Shown piece after piece: positions 22,201 to 33,377 of a stretch of DNA of 64,000 nt (positions within the stretch are counted from its first letter, which is position 1; the number at the start of each line of letters is the position of its first letter). Source of the DNA: Gracilaria gracilis (lineage: Eukaryota; Rhodophyta; Florideophyceae; Gracilariales; Gracilariaceae). The notes below the pieces were generated by a model. That model made no database searches, was not told where the DNA came from, and was given only the letters and a program-made list of their open reading frames with translations. The position numbers and the translations under genes are program-made. The stretch lies in contig JARGSG010000107.1 in NCBI GenBank assembly GCA_030374805.1, positions 62,001 through 126,000 of the forward strand, in the 5' to 3' direction.

Positions 22201-22869
22201 GCCCTGCAGTAGGGAAAAAGATGAAGACGAGTGAAGAGGTCGTTGCCGCTTTGTCGGAGAAAGGTCAGGATTTGTATCCAATTGTGGCTCGTGCTGTGTG
22301 TAGCCTTGGAAGGTGTGGTGTACCAACGTATGGGAGACTACGATACAGTGTCCCTACGCGATCTGGACACTGCCGCGAGTGGCAGAGCTCCTATGCTTGT
22401 AGCGGCTGGAGAAAATGAACGAGTCATCAGTGTCACTACTCTACCCCATTCAGTTACACCACGAAGCTTGAACCTGGACAGGTGCATAGTGAAGGAGAAG
22501 AACCTTTGTAGGTTTGAACCCAGAAGGAACTGGTTCGTATTTTCTGAGAGAGTTCTTTGGAAGGACTTGTGACTTGGTACAGCCAACTGTGGTGGAATGT
22601 AGCCAAGTTTGGGAACAAGTGTCGAGTTCCAATTTGGTTCGGAATGATGTGGATTCTTATCCTTGAAAGGAGAACGCTGGGTAAGAAAAACTGAAGAAGA
22701 ACACCGCCGTGCCGGAGATGAAGTGAAAGTTGTTCACCACGGCGCGAAGGATTTAGTTGTTGAGAAACCGCACGCTCGGTGATGTTCGTTGAGGATACTC
22801 GATGTACGAGACGGAAGTCGATGTGTTCCGGCTTTCGGGCGCATGCGCCCTAAGCTAAGAATGGGGGTA
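19256..22869 (+). other. C: 3.6 kb interior with no recognisable pol
   Basis: The space is large enough for RT, RNase H and integrase, yet no YxDD, RNase H or DDE signature could be recognised in any frame. Frames are short throughout. Either pol has decayed beyond recognition by eye, or C is a long non-autonomous derivative (LARD-like). A purine-rich tract ends it. Confidence 0.45.
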
Positions 22870-23866
22870 TGTAGAGCAAAACAGCACCGTGCTCGGTACC
22901 TATTTTCCTGTCTCCAGGCTTTGGACTCCCGTTGGGATGATGGCTTGTGATGTTGATGATGGACCCTACATATGGGTGAAGTTCGGATGACTTGAAGTGA
23001 ACCTTGTTAGGTGGATTGGATTATGGAACCATTGCATGGTGTTGAACACGTGGAAATTGTGTAGATTTAGTTGAGTGGAGTCACTCATGAGGCCCCTGAC
23101 AGTGGGTTGGCCACGTGTGTGGATCCCAAGAAGTGTGCACTATTTTAGTAATAATATTTAGTTTAATATGCACTAGGCATATAAGCTCGGGTGATCTCAC
23201 CCTGGAGCAAAAATGGTAAAGTTACCTGAGTCGTATCTTCTTCCTGAAGTACGTGGTCTTCATCCCGAAGATTGGGCTATGAGTAATATTGCCTATGTAG
23301 GTTCACGCCTCCATTTGGAGAGTAACCACGACTGGTCTCGGTATACTCACCCCTCAGGGTCCTTTAGGGAGCTACTGTGCACCATTTTCTGGCTCATTTC
23401 AGTCTTTGTCCCATCATTTGGTCCTGTTCAGTTATCTTCGCCGTGGTATCGGATCGTTTATTGGATATATCGTTTCCTGGTACAGGCTTTGCTTCCGCCC
23501 CTGTATAGGGTTATTTTCGGCTTTGGTTGCCGTTGTCGCTCCGCCTCGGGTCTGTTCCGCCAGTTGGCACGACCCTTGGCTTCGCTTCGGGTGTCTGTTA
23601 CTTGGAGTACTCCCCAGTTTGTACGGTTTCTCTACCCCTTTTTCCCCCTTTTTTGCACCCTTTCTTTGGGTTTTTCTGTGCTTCACTACCGATCACCGGT
23701 TTCTCATTGGTTTTACCTCTGCAGGTTCTTCCAGTACCGTCTCCGGTTTACACTCGGCTGCCACTCGGCATGCGTACGGGCAGAGGGCTCTTCTGATGAG
23801 TTCGCCCATACAGGGAGTGGGACTCGAACATCCCATCGACGTTCATTTTCAGGGTGTTGCTCTACA
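22870..23866 (+). repeat. C 3' LTR
   Basis: Preceded by the purine tract AAGAATGGGGGTA. About 97% identical to the 5' copy by hand comparison, with most differences in the last 200 bases. Confidence 0.9.
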
Positions 23867-24698
23867 GGACTATCGACTTCTTCGCATGTTAGGGAGGTCT
23901 TGGGAATAACTCTTCTCAACAATGCTATGCTGAGCGAAGAGACGCTTACCAACGCCAAGCTCCAACTGGATGCGCTTGCCGAAGCCCGCCAAAAGAGACA
24001 AACCGGAACCAGAAGTCTCAATCTCGCGAAGCTCCCATGCTTCTGTGCTCGACTTCTTCGAGAAGGTCTCGGATATTTTCAACTCTGATCAAGCCCTGCC
24101 GCAGCCGTCCGACAACGCTAATACCGTTCGTCGCAAGGCTACTGACTTAGTCAGCGGAGCACAGGGACTGCTGGAACAGTACACCGAGGTCATCGAGTAT
24201 CTGAATGTTCGCTCTCCAGAGGAGAATCAAATCCGTGACATGTTCTTCACCGGCCCCCGTCGCAAGTTGAAGCTCGACGACGCAGTCAAGGTTATTCGCA
24301 GTCTGACTTTCACGCTCAAGGCGGCTGAGAAAGCATACACGAAGGCCAACATCGAGAACATGGTCGCGCAGCGCGTTCAACAAGCGCTGGTCGCTTTCCA
24401 GAAGCAAGGCGATACGAGGCAGGGTACCGATACTTCCCAGCAGACCAGGAACAAGCAGCGTGGTAACAGTTTTCGACTTCGTCAGTCAAACGAACGCAAG
24501 AGCGAGCGAGAGTCGGGGTACTGCTTCGACTGTGGTTCCAAGACGCATCTCCGAGTCAGTTATGAATGCCAGAGTCCTTCCCATGAGACCAAGCTTATCC
24601 GCGCACAAAAAAAGAAAAGAGCTAAGTCGGAAAGGCGCGATGGATCATATAAGGGTTTTCGCAAAGGCTCCAACCCCTCCCAATGCAGTCATCTCTAA
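23867..24698 (+). pseudogene. B: remainder of gag with zinc knuckle
   Basis: Continues gag after element C. Helical Gag sequence (LNNAMLSEETLTNAKLQLDA, IRDMFFTGPRRKLKLDDAVK) is followed by a basic linker. A knuckle GYCFDCGSKTHLRVSYEC (C-x2-C-x4-H-x7-C) ends the region. Fossil. Confidence 0.7.
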
Positions 24699-24699
24699 C

Positions 24700-25160
24700 C
24701 GCAGGGGAAGGAGCCTATTCCGAACTCTTTCCCGCCTTCGCGGACCCAAATGCAATCGTCGACCCGGGCTGTCCCAAGAGCGTTGGATCTCTGTGCCCCA
24801 TTGCACAGCTCTGCGTGTCATTTGGAGTAGACTTGGCCCTTGATGAGTTAGACTGCGAACCTTTTCTTCACGGCTTCGGTGAACAGTGCGTTAATGCCAT
24901 GCCAACCTTCTCCATATGGAAACTTAAAGGTAGTGACGAGAATGAGACTCCCTTCTCGCTACCCTTCTACGTAGTGGATGGCAAAAGGCCAATTCTGTTA
25001 GGCAACGACGTACTTTCACGTTCTGACATCCTGAACCAGGATAACAAAGTCCTAATTCCTCAGGTAGTTGTCGGCAACTCCGCTTCAGTCCTGCTCCGAA
25101 CCTATCACACTGGTTCCGAACTCACGAAGCGAACCAGACTCCTCCTTGTGCCCTAGTACA
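24700..25160 (+). pseudogene. B: protease-like region
   Basis: FADPNAIVDPGCPKSVGS, followed by FLHGFGEQC, FYVVDGKRPILLGNDVLSRS and ILLG-type strands, has the layout of a retropepsin. The loop is Asp-Pro-Gly-Cys. The same loop occurs in element D (49513 onward), so it appears to be a lineage feature rather than local decay. Confidence 0.6.
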
Positions 25161-25199
25161 CCTCTTCTGTCAAGTTCTTCTTCGGGAAGAACCTTGCCC

Positions 25200-26250
25200 T
25201 AAAGAGAACGACGATAGAGAATGAAGAGCGCTTCGCTAAGCGCTTTCATCTCTACACTCACCTACGCCCGAAGGACATGAAGAGGGTCTGCCAACGTGCC
25301 GGAGTCCGCACAAGGACGCCCGAAGCCCTGATACAATCTGCCTTTAATTCATGTACGACATTTGCGAGCACTGGCCGCCCACTCGCGTCCAGAAAGGTCT
25401 TTTTCTCCCGTATTTTGAAGGAATTCAATGACCATGTCCAAGTGGACTTCATGTTTGTAGCCGAACTCGGCAACCTTCCGATCTTTCACATGAAGGATGC
25501 AGCCTCAAGCTTCTCAGCCGCGTGGTTATGCTTCTCGAGGAACATGAAAAAAGCTGCGGAAAGCTTTGTGATCCATTGGATCTCAACCCATGGCGCCCCC
25601 ACAGAACTCGCGGGCGACCCAGAAGTCGACTGCGAAGACTTCAGGGCAATATGTGCTTCGCATGGCATTAAATTTTGTGCCAGGCCAGCCCGTCGGCACA
25701 ACAAGCTAGGAATCGTCGAGTCTTCCAACGAACTCATCAGATTTCTGATCCAACGTCTCGTTAAAGACCGACAATTCGCGGCTCCTAGATGGCAACAGTG
25801 CCCTTCTGACCAAGAATTGGTCGCTAGAGCCACATTTTTCAAGAACATCTTGCTAGGTTCGAGGTTCGTATCAAGTTTCGAGCTTGCACGAGGGTATAGG
25901 CCAGCGCTCCAGGGCCTGCCGAAGGCTAGGCTCACCAAGAATCTCGCCGATGCCTATCACGAAAAGGTTGCTCGTCAAGCATTTCACACGTTCCTCCGCA
26001 CCAAGAACGTCAAGCACCTTGACGAGACTATACTTGGTCCTAAGACACCTGTCTACTACTTTGTGAAAAACGCAAGGAGGGGACAATGGTATCCAGGATT
26101 TGTTAAGGAGGTCTATGAACACTTCGTAATCGTCTCGGCGACAAAAGAACTCCGCGGTTTCTCGTACACTGTTGCGTACGAAGACCTTCTTCTACGCCCC
26201 AAGTCCAAGCTCCTTGAAGAACTCGAGCGCATAGAGCTTGGCTACACGGA
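25200..26250 (+). pseudogene. B: integrase region
   Basis: An N-terminal segment (RFHLYTHLRPKDMKRVC...CTTFASTGRP) precedes the DDE core. The core shows HVQVDFMFVAELGNLPIFHM, ELAGDPEVDCEDFRAIC and RRHNKLGIVESSNELIRFL. A C-terminal GQWYPGFVKEVYEHFVIV block looks SH3/chromo-like. It is followed by an acidic linker to RT. Fossil; closely matched by element D. Confidence 0.8.
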
Positions 26251-26539
26251 TATACCTCAACACCCATCGGAAACAGAAGAGGTGCAGCACCAAGACCACC
26301 CGGACTCCTTGCCAAACCCACTCGTTAAAATAACAGAGGAGCCAACCCTGCTCGAGGATGATCAGGAGATGCACACTGCCTTTGCAGAGTGGGATGATCA
26401 TCCCCTTAGCTCCGCGTATCTAGCCGGGGCAACTGCCATTCGTCCTTTCAACATACCGTCGAAGGACATTGACGAACTGGCTTCATCCTCAACTGCTCTT
26501 CCTCCAAAAGCATCCCTAATTTCCACCAAGCAAACAATC

Positions 26540-27390
26540 TTGAAGCAGCTTCATGAGAAGTTTGGCAATGACCCCCTTACTGAGCACAAGCTCCAAGGTG
26601 AGCCAAAGTGGCTACTCGATGACTCCATCGCAAAGAAGAAGCAAAGCTACAAGGAGAAGGGAGCATATCGCGCAGTTTCCATTCGGTCCATCCCCAGGGA
26701 TGCCAACCTCATTTCCTCCCACCAATTCTTCGTCGTAAAACACGATGGTGAAGGAAAAACCATGAAGCTGAGCTAGTCCCCCATGGGAATAGGGATCGAG
26801 AGAAGAACGACCTTCGCTACGACTCCTCGACGGCACAGTTCTCTACCATCCGCACGCTTCTCTCCCTATCATCTTTGTTTCATTTCTCTATTTCGTCTCT
26901 GGACGTGAAGTCAGCTTACCTTCAAGCTGGAGAGTTAAAGCAAGACATATACATGCGCCCCCCACGGGGGTGGAGCACTTACACCGACGAGGTCTGGAAG
27001 CTGCTCGCTCCAGCCTATGTAATAGTAGAGTCCGGACGGTTATGGCAACTCTGCGTCGAGGAATGGCTTCTCGACATAGGCTTTGTCGACGTTCCAGGGA
27101 TTCTACAATTATTTCTAATGTGGGAAGGCGACGAACTAGTGTTGGCACTGGCAAAGGTTGTCGATGACATGATATTCGCCGGACAACCCGAACGCATGGA
27201 GCGTTTTCGGCAGCAAATCTCTTCGAAGTTTGATGTGGGCCGGTTTAACAATGAACATGATATCGTCTTTAACCGCCTATTCATCACACAACATTCGGAC
27301 TATAGCGTCTTCTTGAGTATGAAGGAATTTCTCTCGACCATAAAACCGATTGAACTCAGCCACGAACGCAAGAAAGAGCACGACAGTGAG
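26540..27390 (+). pseudogene. B: reverse transcriptase region
   Basis: YRAVSIRSIPRDANLISSHQFFVVKHDGEG opens the RT. It is followed by SLDVKSAYLQAGELKQDIYMRPP (copia 'D-V-K-T-A-F-L' block) and the catalytic VVDDMIFAG. A conserved DVGRFN/FNRLFI block follows. Fossil with a few breaks. Confidence 0.82.
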
Positions 27391-28196
27391 TGCACCTTGG
27401 AAGAACTACGTCTATTCCAAGGCCTGACTAGGAAGTTAAACTTCTTAGGTCACGGCATTCTCCCACAAGCCTCCTTGGTAGCGAGCAAGCTGCAACAACA
27501 TGTGTCTCACTTCAAGGTCTCCCATATAAGACAACTCAACGAAGCGCTAGTTCACTGGAAGTCGCTATCGCTGACTCTGCTCTACAGAGCACCTGTTGAG
27601 CCAATGTCCTCCCGCAACTTCAACGCGGAAGTGATGGCATTCAGTGATGCCACTTCAAGCCACACCTCCGACGGATAAACAGGGTTCCTGTGCGGACTGT
27701 CTTACTGCTCCAGAGATCGCCATGTGTTCCACGTTCTGGATTGGCACAGCTCCAAGCAGAACCGAGTTTTATTCTCATCTGCCGCAGCGGAAATTCTTGC
27801 CGCAGCTCATACGAAAGACCGCGCCATACACCCAGCTGAAACTGTGCCATACCTAATACATCCTAAGGGCCAGGGTTCGAGACCAAACCTCCAAATTATA
27901 GTAGATTCATTTGAGCTATACAGCACAATATCTACACTACATGAGCAAAAGGACTTTCGTCTCCGCCCAACAGTCGCGCGTCTCCGTGATTCCTTTAAGT
28001 CCCGGGAGATTTACTCCTTAGAGTGCATACCAGGACACAGAAACCCAGCCGATGCCCTTACCAAAATCAACCTTCACATTTTTAAGGGCTTAAATGGCAT
28101 AATGGTCCAAGGCCAGCTACCCAAAGAGTTACTAGATTCAATAACGCAATCTGAAGCAAAGCATTTATTCTTGTTTATCGTACCACCGGCACATTA
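27391..28196 (+). pseudogene. B: RNase H region
   Basis: LTRKLNFLGHGILPQASLVAS, MAFSDATSS, VLDWHSSKQNRVLFSSAAAEILAAAH and SLECIPGHRNPADALTK are the typical copia RNase H blocks. They carry the metal-binding Asp, Glu and Asp positions. The pol frame ends at 28196, within 3 bases of the end of the antisense gene. Confidence 0.82.
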
Positions 28197-29620
28197 GTGG
28201 CCCTTGTTCGCCTTCGAGTTGCGCCTTGCACACTTAGCGGCGCCACTCTTGTTCTTCTTCTTCCCACCTCCTTCACGATGCTGTACACTGCGAACGTGTC
28301 GGATCTCAAGAATGCGCTGAAACAAGGCAGGATCCACAACGCAACACCTAATGACGAAGTCACACAACTTCAAAGGGTAGCGCTCAACAGAGTCAAGGAC
28401 CTTCTCTTTGCCAAAGTCAACGCAGATCACATGATCAACATTCTTGGCCCTGAACCGCTCAAGTTAGATGCCCTCTTCCTGCATGAGAAGATACTTGATG
28501 TACCCTCCATACTAATGGAAGTCGAAGTGCACGCGCCCCAACTTTACCCTGTCTGCATGCAGCATAGCCTACCCTGTTGCATCTGCAAACGACAGCATAC
28601 TCGGCAGCACTTCACAATACATCTTCTGCCTCGCATACTCCTCTCCGACAACTCGCGCGATCGCATTCGCAACTGAGTTTTGCAAACAAAGGTTAGCCGT
28701 CCGAGCAACCCACATACGAGCACCTTGAAGTTCATACCGCCTGGTCTTCCCAGTCAGACCACGGGGACCCGGACTCGACACGCGCACAGGCACGCCAGGG
28801 TGACTCTAGCAATGAGCATTCGGAGCACCAAGAACCTTGTAGTCATCAATGGCCACCAACTTCATCGATCCGGTGACTCGGTCAAACTCCTTCCGGTATG
28901 GAACTCCACCCTTCCACACCCCAAGATGAGTTAGGGCATTCGTGTGCGCAGGTCTGCCAAGAGAACCAAAATCAATACAACACCAGCCCCAGCACGCTTC
29001 GTCATGATTGTGCGCATAATAACGCCCGCCTTGCAAACGACGGACGCCCACTTCGGCCGGTATGGTTTGGTCCTCCGCGACATACTTAACTGCATCGATA
29101 GTCCAGGCCTCAGAAGAGCCCTCCTAGCAGTTATACAACCCATATCTCTCCGCACTGGCATGGTCCAAAACGACCTTAGGTCGGACCTGGCACCACTTCC
29201 TCACACGCCGACCGGCGATACGGTCTATGTCAGCGGCATAACACATGAGGTGGTCGCCGTCACAATGTTCGAGAAGGTAACATTCGTACCCGTTTTCGTC
29301 GACGCGCTTTATCGTAGAGATGTTTCCTATGCTTCAATTTTCTCTTTCCTCGCGTGGAATTGCCGCATCATCCGCGCGCTTTGCCAAAAAAATACTGCAG
29401 TGCGCATGCGCTCGCGATGGGCAGCACGCATACGGGATTTTACAATTGACGACGCTGTGACCTCGCTACCTCTATTCAATCGCGAACTATGCGGTGAGCC
29501 GCACTTATTCATAGCGTACTCCCTTGCTTTCTTCTTCGATAGATCCATCCCTCCTGTCCTGCTACGGCTGCCCGGCACGATGCGAATGGCACTTGACTTA
29601 ATGATGATCATCCTGTGAAA
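28194..29620 (-). pseudogene. B: antisense accessory gene (peptidase-like, chromo-like)
   Basis: On the strand opposite to pol, between RNase H and the 3' LTR, protein motifs match an antisense region of element D (52960-54350). N to C they are: a chromo/SH3-like block IKRVDENGYECYLLEHCDGD with IAGRRV..WC (29160-29310); GVRRLQGGRYYA...WGW (28930-29050); PVRVSSPG (about 28770-28793); CLQNSVANAI (28663-28690); VDHVICVDF with VLDSVE (28380-28445); and a Lys/Arg-rich tail. The Cys, then His, then Asp order resembles papain-fold peptidases. The ends of pol and this gene abut tail to tail. Broken fossil; function is inference. Confidence 0.66.
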
Positions 29621-29937
29621 GAGAAACAGCGAGAGAGTGAGTAGTTACAGTAATGAAGTTTTCGTACCTTTCCAGTAGTTGCTGCTCTCCGAGCCACAAC
29701 CAGTCGACAGACTGGCGAGCCCTTCACGGAAAAAAGCACTTGCTGGCGTCGTAGAGATAGCCGCAGAAGACCTTCGGGTCAAAGAGCCCTCTACTACGAC
29801 GATGCGCGTTGGTGTGGACCTGGAAGATCGGCGAACGGAGTGCGAGCGCCATCGGTTTATCAAGTGCACCAGAGCTGCCGGCGCGCACAGACACGTGTGT
29901 GTTTTCAAAATATTTCCGTTTGCTGGAAGGAACTGAC

Positions 29938-29950
29938 GGAAACGGGGAGG
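29938..29950 (+). other. B: polypurine tract
   Basis: GGAAACGGGGAGG directly before the 3' LTR, the expected plus-strand primer site. Confidence 0.7.
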
Positions 29951-30263
29951 TTTGGACACCTGTGACACGTACGAGGTCCGCTCTCGCGGACCCCCGACGT
30001 CAGCTGTCACTAACTGCGTTGCGCACATGCGCGCAAGCTGCGACCGGCATCCTATCAGTTTGACCTCCCAGCGCACCTCGCGGTTGGAGGCGTGCTCGGG
30101 AGGGGGCCTACAATAAAGAGGGGCTTGCCGCCCAGGCAAGCCCCGAAAAGGCGCCAGAGAGGAAGAGAAAAAGACTCTTGCTGGCTGCCTGCGCCCTCTT
30201 CTTCGCCAAGCCTTACGAACCTGACGCGAGAGCTTTCCTCCTAAGATGGACGCTAGTGCTCCA
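29951..30263 (+). repeat. B 3' LTR (intact copy)
   Basis: 313 bp, followed by the GGAAG duplication. AATAAA at 30112-30117 is followed at once by a GC-rich hairpin (GGGGCTTGCC 30120-30129 with GGCAAGCCCC 30135-30144). This is probably the transcript 3'-end signal. The same architecture is seen in the LTR of element D. Confidence 0.88.
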
Positions 30264-30268
30264 GGAAG

Positions 30269-30751
30269 AGTAGACCGCTACAGTACCTTCGGCATCTGCT
30301 ACTTGATATGCACGAAGAATTACAAAACAAATTACTGGAGACAATCTCGCCTCCAAATTTAGTGTCAAAGCACTTCAGGCCCAAATGAGGTAAGACGGAG
30401 CATGGGCGTGTGGTCGAGGTGCATGGATATCTGTCTGGTGTATGACAAGATCACAAGAAGCGGGAGGTATAATTGCCTTTTGTGCCTGATTCTGTGCCAA
30501 AAAAACCTGTTCAGCGAAGAAACATCTTTTTGCATGAATGGAACATTTGTTATCCCAGTTGACACTTCTCCTGGCCTTTGTCGCAATCATTTTATACCCG
30601 TTCATTATCAACTGGAGCTGATAAGACGCCATATCTGATAAAGCTGTACTCGAATCGCTAATTGAAACCGAAAAGTATACCCAATGGCGAGATGGGCGGA
30701 CAAAAAAAATACATAGTTGGAACTCTGACAATCTCCAAAGTCTAGTTTCTA
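30269..30751. other. Spacer, nothing recognised
   Basis: Short unique DNA between copia B and the Harbinger remnant. No coding frame, RNA gene or repeat recognised. Confidence 0.5.
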
Positions 30752-32220
30752 TTAGGGCATCTCCACCCAATGCACTCCATAACGGTAAAACTTTGTAAAG
30801 CGCAACAACGTGGGAAGTTCTTATTGGTTGTCGGTAAAACAACTTACCGCCATACCGCCAAGGACAAGGTCATCTCCACCGGTGATTAGGCGTCGTGCAG
30901 CGGCCGCTCGTAGTAGACACCACAGCTTGAAAAATGGACATCACCACTGATGATGAACATCGCCCATTTGCAAGCATAGCCGCGTCATTCCCAACACTTC
31001 TCGTAACAGCGATCAGTATCCGTAACACACTACAGAAAAGGAGTTCTTCTACAAAGAAACATGGTGGCTCTCGGCCAGGAAAGGCTTCAAACAGAGATGT
31101 TGGTCGCCAATTTGCCGCGCAGTACATAGAAGATGCCTATTTCCTACCTCAATCATTAATGAACCAATGCACTGGTAACTTTGGCCATGTGTTTAACGAG
31201 AAGGAGTTTGAAAGACGCTTCCGAATGCCGAGAACTGTGTACGATCGTGTCTATCAAGGTGTAACAGAAATAGACAAATACTTTGAGGAAGGAAAGGATT
31301 GTTGCGGAAAGAAGTCAGCATTAACATATCAAAAGCTAATTGCAGCCTTACGGCAACTTAGGTTAGGAATCGGAGCGGACGCGCTGTCCGAGTTTACACG
31401 ATTGTCTGAATCACCCCATCATGAATGTCGCAAGCGCTTTGTGCGCGCAGTATGCGCAAGATTTGGTGAAGAGTATTTGCGACGACCGACATTATAAGAC
31501 ATGAAATTGATTATGAAGCGGCACGCACGACTAGGATTTCCAGGCGCTTTAGGTTCGCTTGATTGCTCAGGATGAAAGTTGAGCTGTGGATTAGTGGCAG
31601 AGCAGCGACGTAATATTGACAGGTCCGGAGATCCTGAACTGCGTCTAGAATCCGTCTGTGATGACTGGCTTTGGATCTGGCACTTGAAGTTTGGGTTCCC
31701 AGGTGCCATGAATGACCTCAACGTTCTCGACTGCTCACCGCTTTTTAATGATGTACGCAGCGGTGCTTGGCCTCCGTATAAACCGGAAGTGAATGTGGGT
31801 GGGCAGGTGATTGACTGGTTTTTTTGGGTGGTCGATGGCATATATCCTTCTTTCCGTATCTTTTCGAAAACAATATTGTTCGCCGTCACGAAGAGAGAGA
31901 AGGCATTTGCGCAGGCCTCGGAAGCTTTTCTTAAATCAGTAGAACGCGTGTATGCTGTGCTGTTCAGTCGATGGCACATTCCTACAAACCCCTCTCGCTT
32001 GTGGTATACAGAAGATATGAACTATATTGTTCGCGCTTGTGTCATCTTGCATAATATGACAATCGAAGCGACGGACCACGACGGGCGCATGGGGACTGTA
32101 AACATTGTCAGCGTTGATCCTGAAGCTGCAGTGGTTTCGGTAAGGTCGTTTGCTGTCGTACAAATACCGATAGGGTGTGGGGTCCACCTGGTAGAGGGAG
32201 CGCGCGAAGGCTCAACCTAA
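30752..32220 (+). mobile_element. PIF/Harbinger DNA transposon remnant
   Basis: The left end is proposed at 30755, GGGCATCTCCACC, preceded by TTA, the usual Harbinger target triplet. GGGCATCTCC is a common plant/algal Harbinger terminus. No matching right inverted repeat was found by eye within 400 bases after the transposase, so the right end is lost or diverged. The usual second (Myb-like) ORF is not visible. Confidence 0.6.
30934..32220 (+). pseudogene. PIF/Harbinger transposase (two in-frame stops)
   Basis: From the ATG at 30934 one frame of 429 codons runs to 32220, broken only by TAA at 31495-31497 and TGA at 31573-31575. The N-terminal part includes FERRFRMPRTVYDRV and ALTYQKLIAALRQLRLGIGADALSEF. 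The DDE nuclease part includes GFPGALGSLDCSG, LWIWHLKFGFPGAMNDLNVLDCSPLF, VVDGIYPSFRIFSKTI and a VERVYAVLFSRW block ending NYIVRACVILHNM. These are diagnostic of the plant-type PIF/Harbinger transposase. The TGA stands where family members have Trp (DC-x-x-W), so it looks like simple decay. The enzyme would cut at TTA-like sites. Confidence 0.85.
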
Positions 32221-33377
32221 AAGAGAAAAACACACAACCAATATGGTAGTAGGGCACCTGAAACCCGCAGAGGCAAACGGCGGGGCAACTAGTCTAAACC
32301 GTGTAGGTGTACGGTAGTAGACGTCGACGCGCGGTAAAACCTGAATATTAATAGAGTAGCAAGTGAACAAGATGGTATAGTTACTGCCCTAATGGTGCCT
32401 GACTTTACAATACCCAAGGGGGAAGGCGAGGTGCACCGTAATATATACAAGGTGCACCGACGCCAATCTCCCTTGCGGGCATGACGTCATCGGCTGCGCC
32501 CATGACCTACTGTCATGGGCCAGCAATGCTAAACTATCCTAGACTATAACTTAGAAATTATAAATTATAAAATACAGAATACCAATTGGGTACAGTGCAG
32601 CCAGCAAGGCGCACCAGTAGGCCCACGTGGCACCAACCCATTGAGGTCTCATTGTACTACAGACCCCCTTTCTACCCTGACCCACGCCCTCGTGGCTCCT
32701 AGATCCTTTCACCAAGTCGGCTGCATCGTCGTACCAATTTGGTCCTTGTCGCAGCCTTCGTGCCATCTCGCGCCGTGCGTCTCGCAGGCTCTACGTCGCC
32801 GAGCGCACTCTGTCCACCACCTTGGTCATCACCGATTGTGGCTCTGTCCATTCCCATTTGTGGTATGGGCGCGACGCGCGCCCATTGCATACCTCCAAGG
32901 TTGTACCTTTTTCGTTTCACAGCTTCGACCCATTTACCCTGTCGGTATACCCAGTGGGGGGGCGGGTTGCGCCTTCGACCTCTTGTGAGCACTGTACCGT
33001 GAAGGGTTTTGGCGCCCACTTGATTGCGGCGTGTCTCTCTGTCCCTTCGAGGTTCGACTACCAGCCCGCGTCTGCATACGCCTTAACGGATTCAGGGCTT
33101 CAATCGCCTATTCCGCGTCGTCGCGCCCATTGAAGTACGCGGCGCAGCTTTGCGCTTCTGTGCGGACTGTACCGTGCAGGATTTTGGCGCCCCCTTGGTT
33201 GGGGCTTGTCACGCCGTACCCTTCAGGTTCCATTTGCGTCCCTTCGAGGCACTGCTGCTGACTCCATCGAGGTTGTCCCACCGTTCTCCCTTCTGGTTAC
33301 CTTCGTACCCCTTTGCGGTTTGTTTACGCGGGCTCGAGCCACCGTGGCTTCTCGTCCGACCGACAAGGTTGAATCCG
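32221..33377. repeat. GC-rich degenerate repeats
   Basis: Contains a hairpin CCCATGAC/GTCATGGG (32499-32519) and an AGGTGCACCG direct pair near 32430-32460. A ~170-bp unit recurs: CTGTACCGTG followed by ATTTTGGCGCCC or GTTTTGGCGCCC begins at about 32993 and again at 33167. A related phrase, ACCTCCAAGGTT, occurs at 32898 and 36749. Composition is pyrimidine-rich with no credible gene. It may be the left part of element F. Confidence 0.5.

Larger units (their letters stand above)
16419..23866 (+). mobile_element. LTR element C with ~1 kb LTRs
   Basis: LTRs at 16419-17416 and 22870-23866 have 10-bp terminal inverted repeats TGTAGAGCAA/TTGCTCTACA. The target duplication is (A/G)GACT at 16414-16418 and 23867-23871. 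A primer-binding site TGGTCTCCCGAC (17419 onward) fits a tRNA 3' CCA end. A purine tract AATGGGGG lies before the 3' LTR. Gag-like and protease segments are visible, but I find no RT or integrase. The LTRs differ at about 30 of ~1000 positions, making it the youngest of the nested set. It is inserted in gag of B. It is broken, or non-autonomous. Confidence 0.88.
9201..30268 (+). mobile_element. Ty1/copia LTR retrotransposon B (host of nested A and C)
   Basis: The ends are a GGAAG target duplication at 9201-9205 and 30264-30268, directly outside LTRs beginning TGTGGACACC (5') and ending in CA. Parts in order: 5' LTR (split by A), primer-binding site, gag (split by C), protease, integrase, reverse transcriptase, RNase H, an antisense accessory gene, a purine tract and the 3' LTR. 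The PR-INT-RT-RH order defines Ty1/copia. Without A and C it is ~7.2 kb. The two LTRs differ at about 25 of ~320 positions by hand count, so it is the oldest of the three nested elements. It is a broken fossil with several breaks. Confidence 0.88.

Noticed and set aside
33150-33377. Upstream extension of the F frame
   Set aside because: This part lies inside the GC-rich repeat unit and its protein composition differs; the ATG at 33378 is a more natural start.
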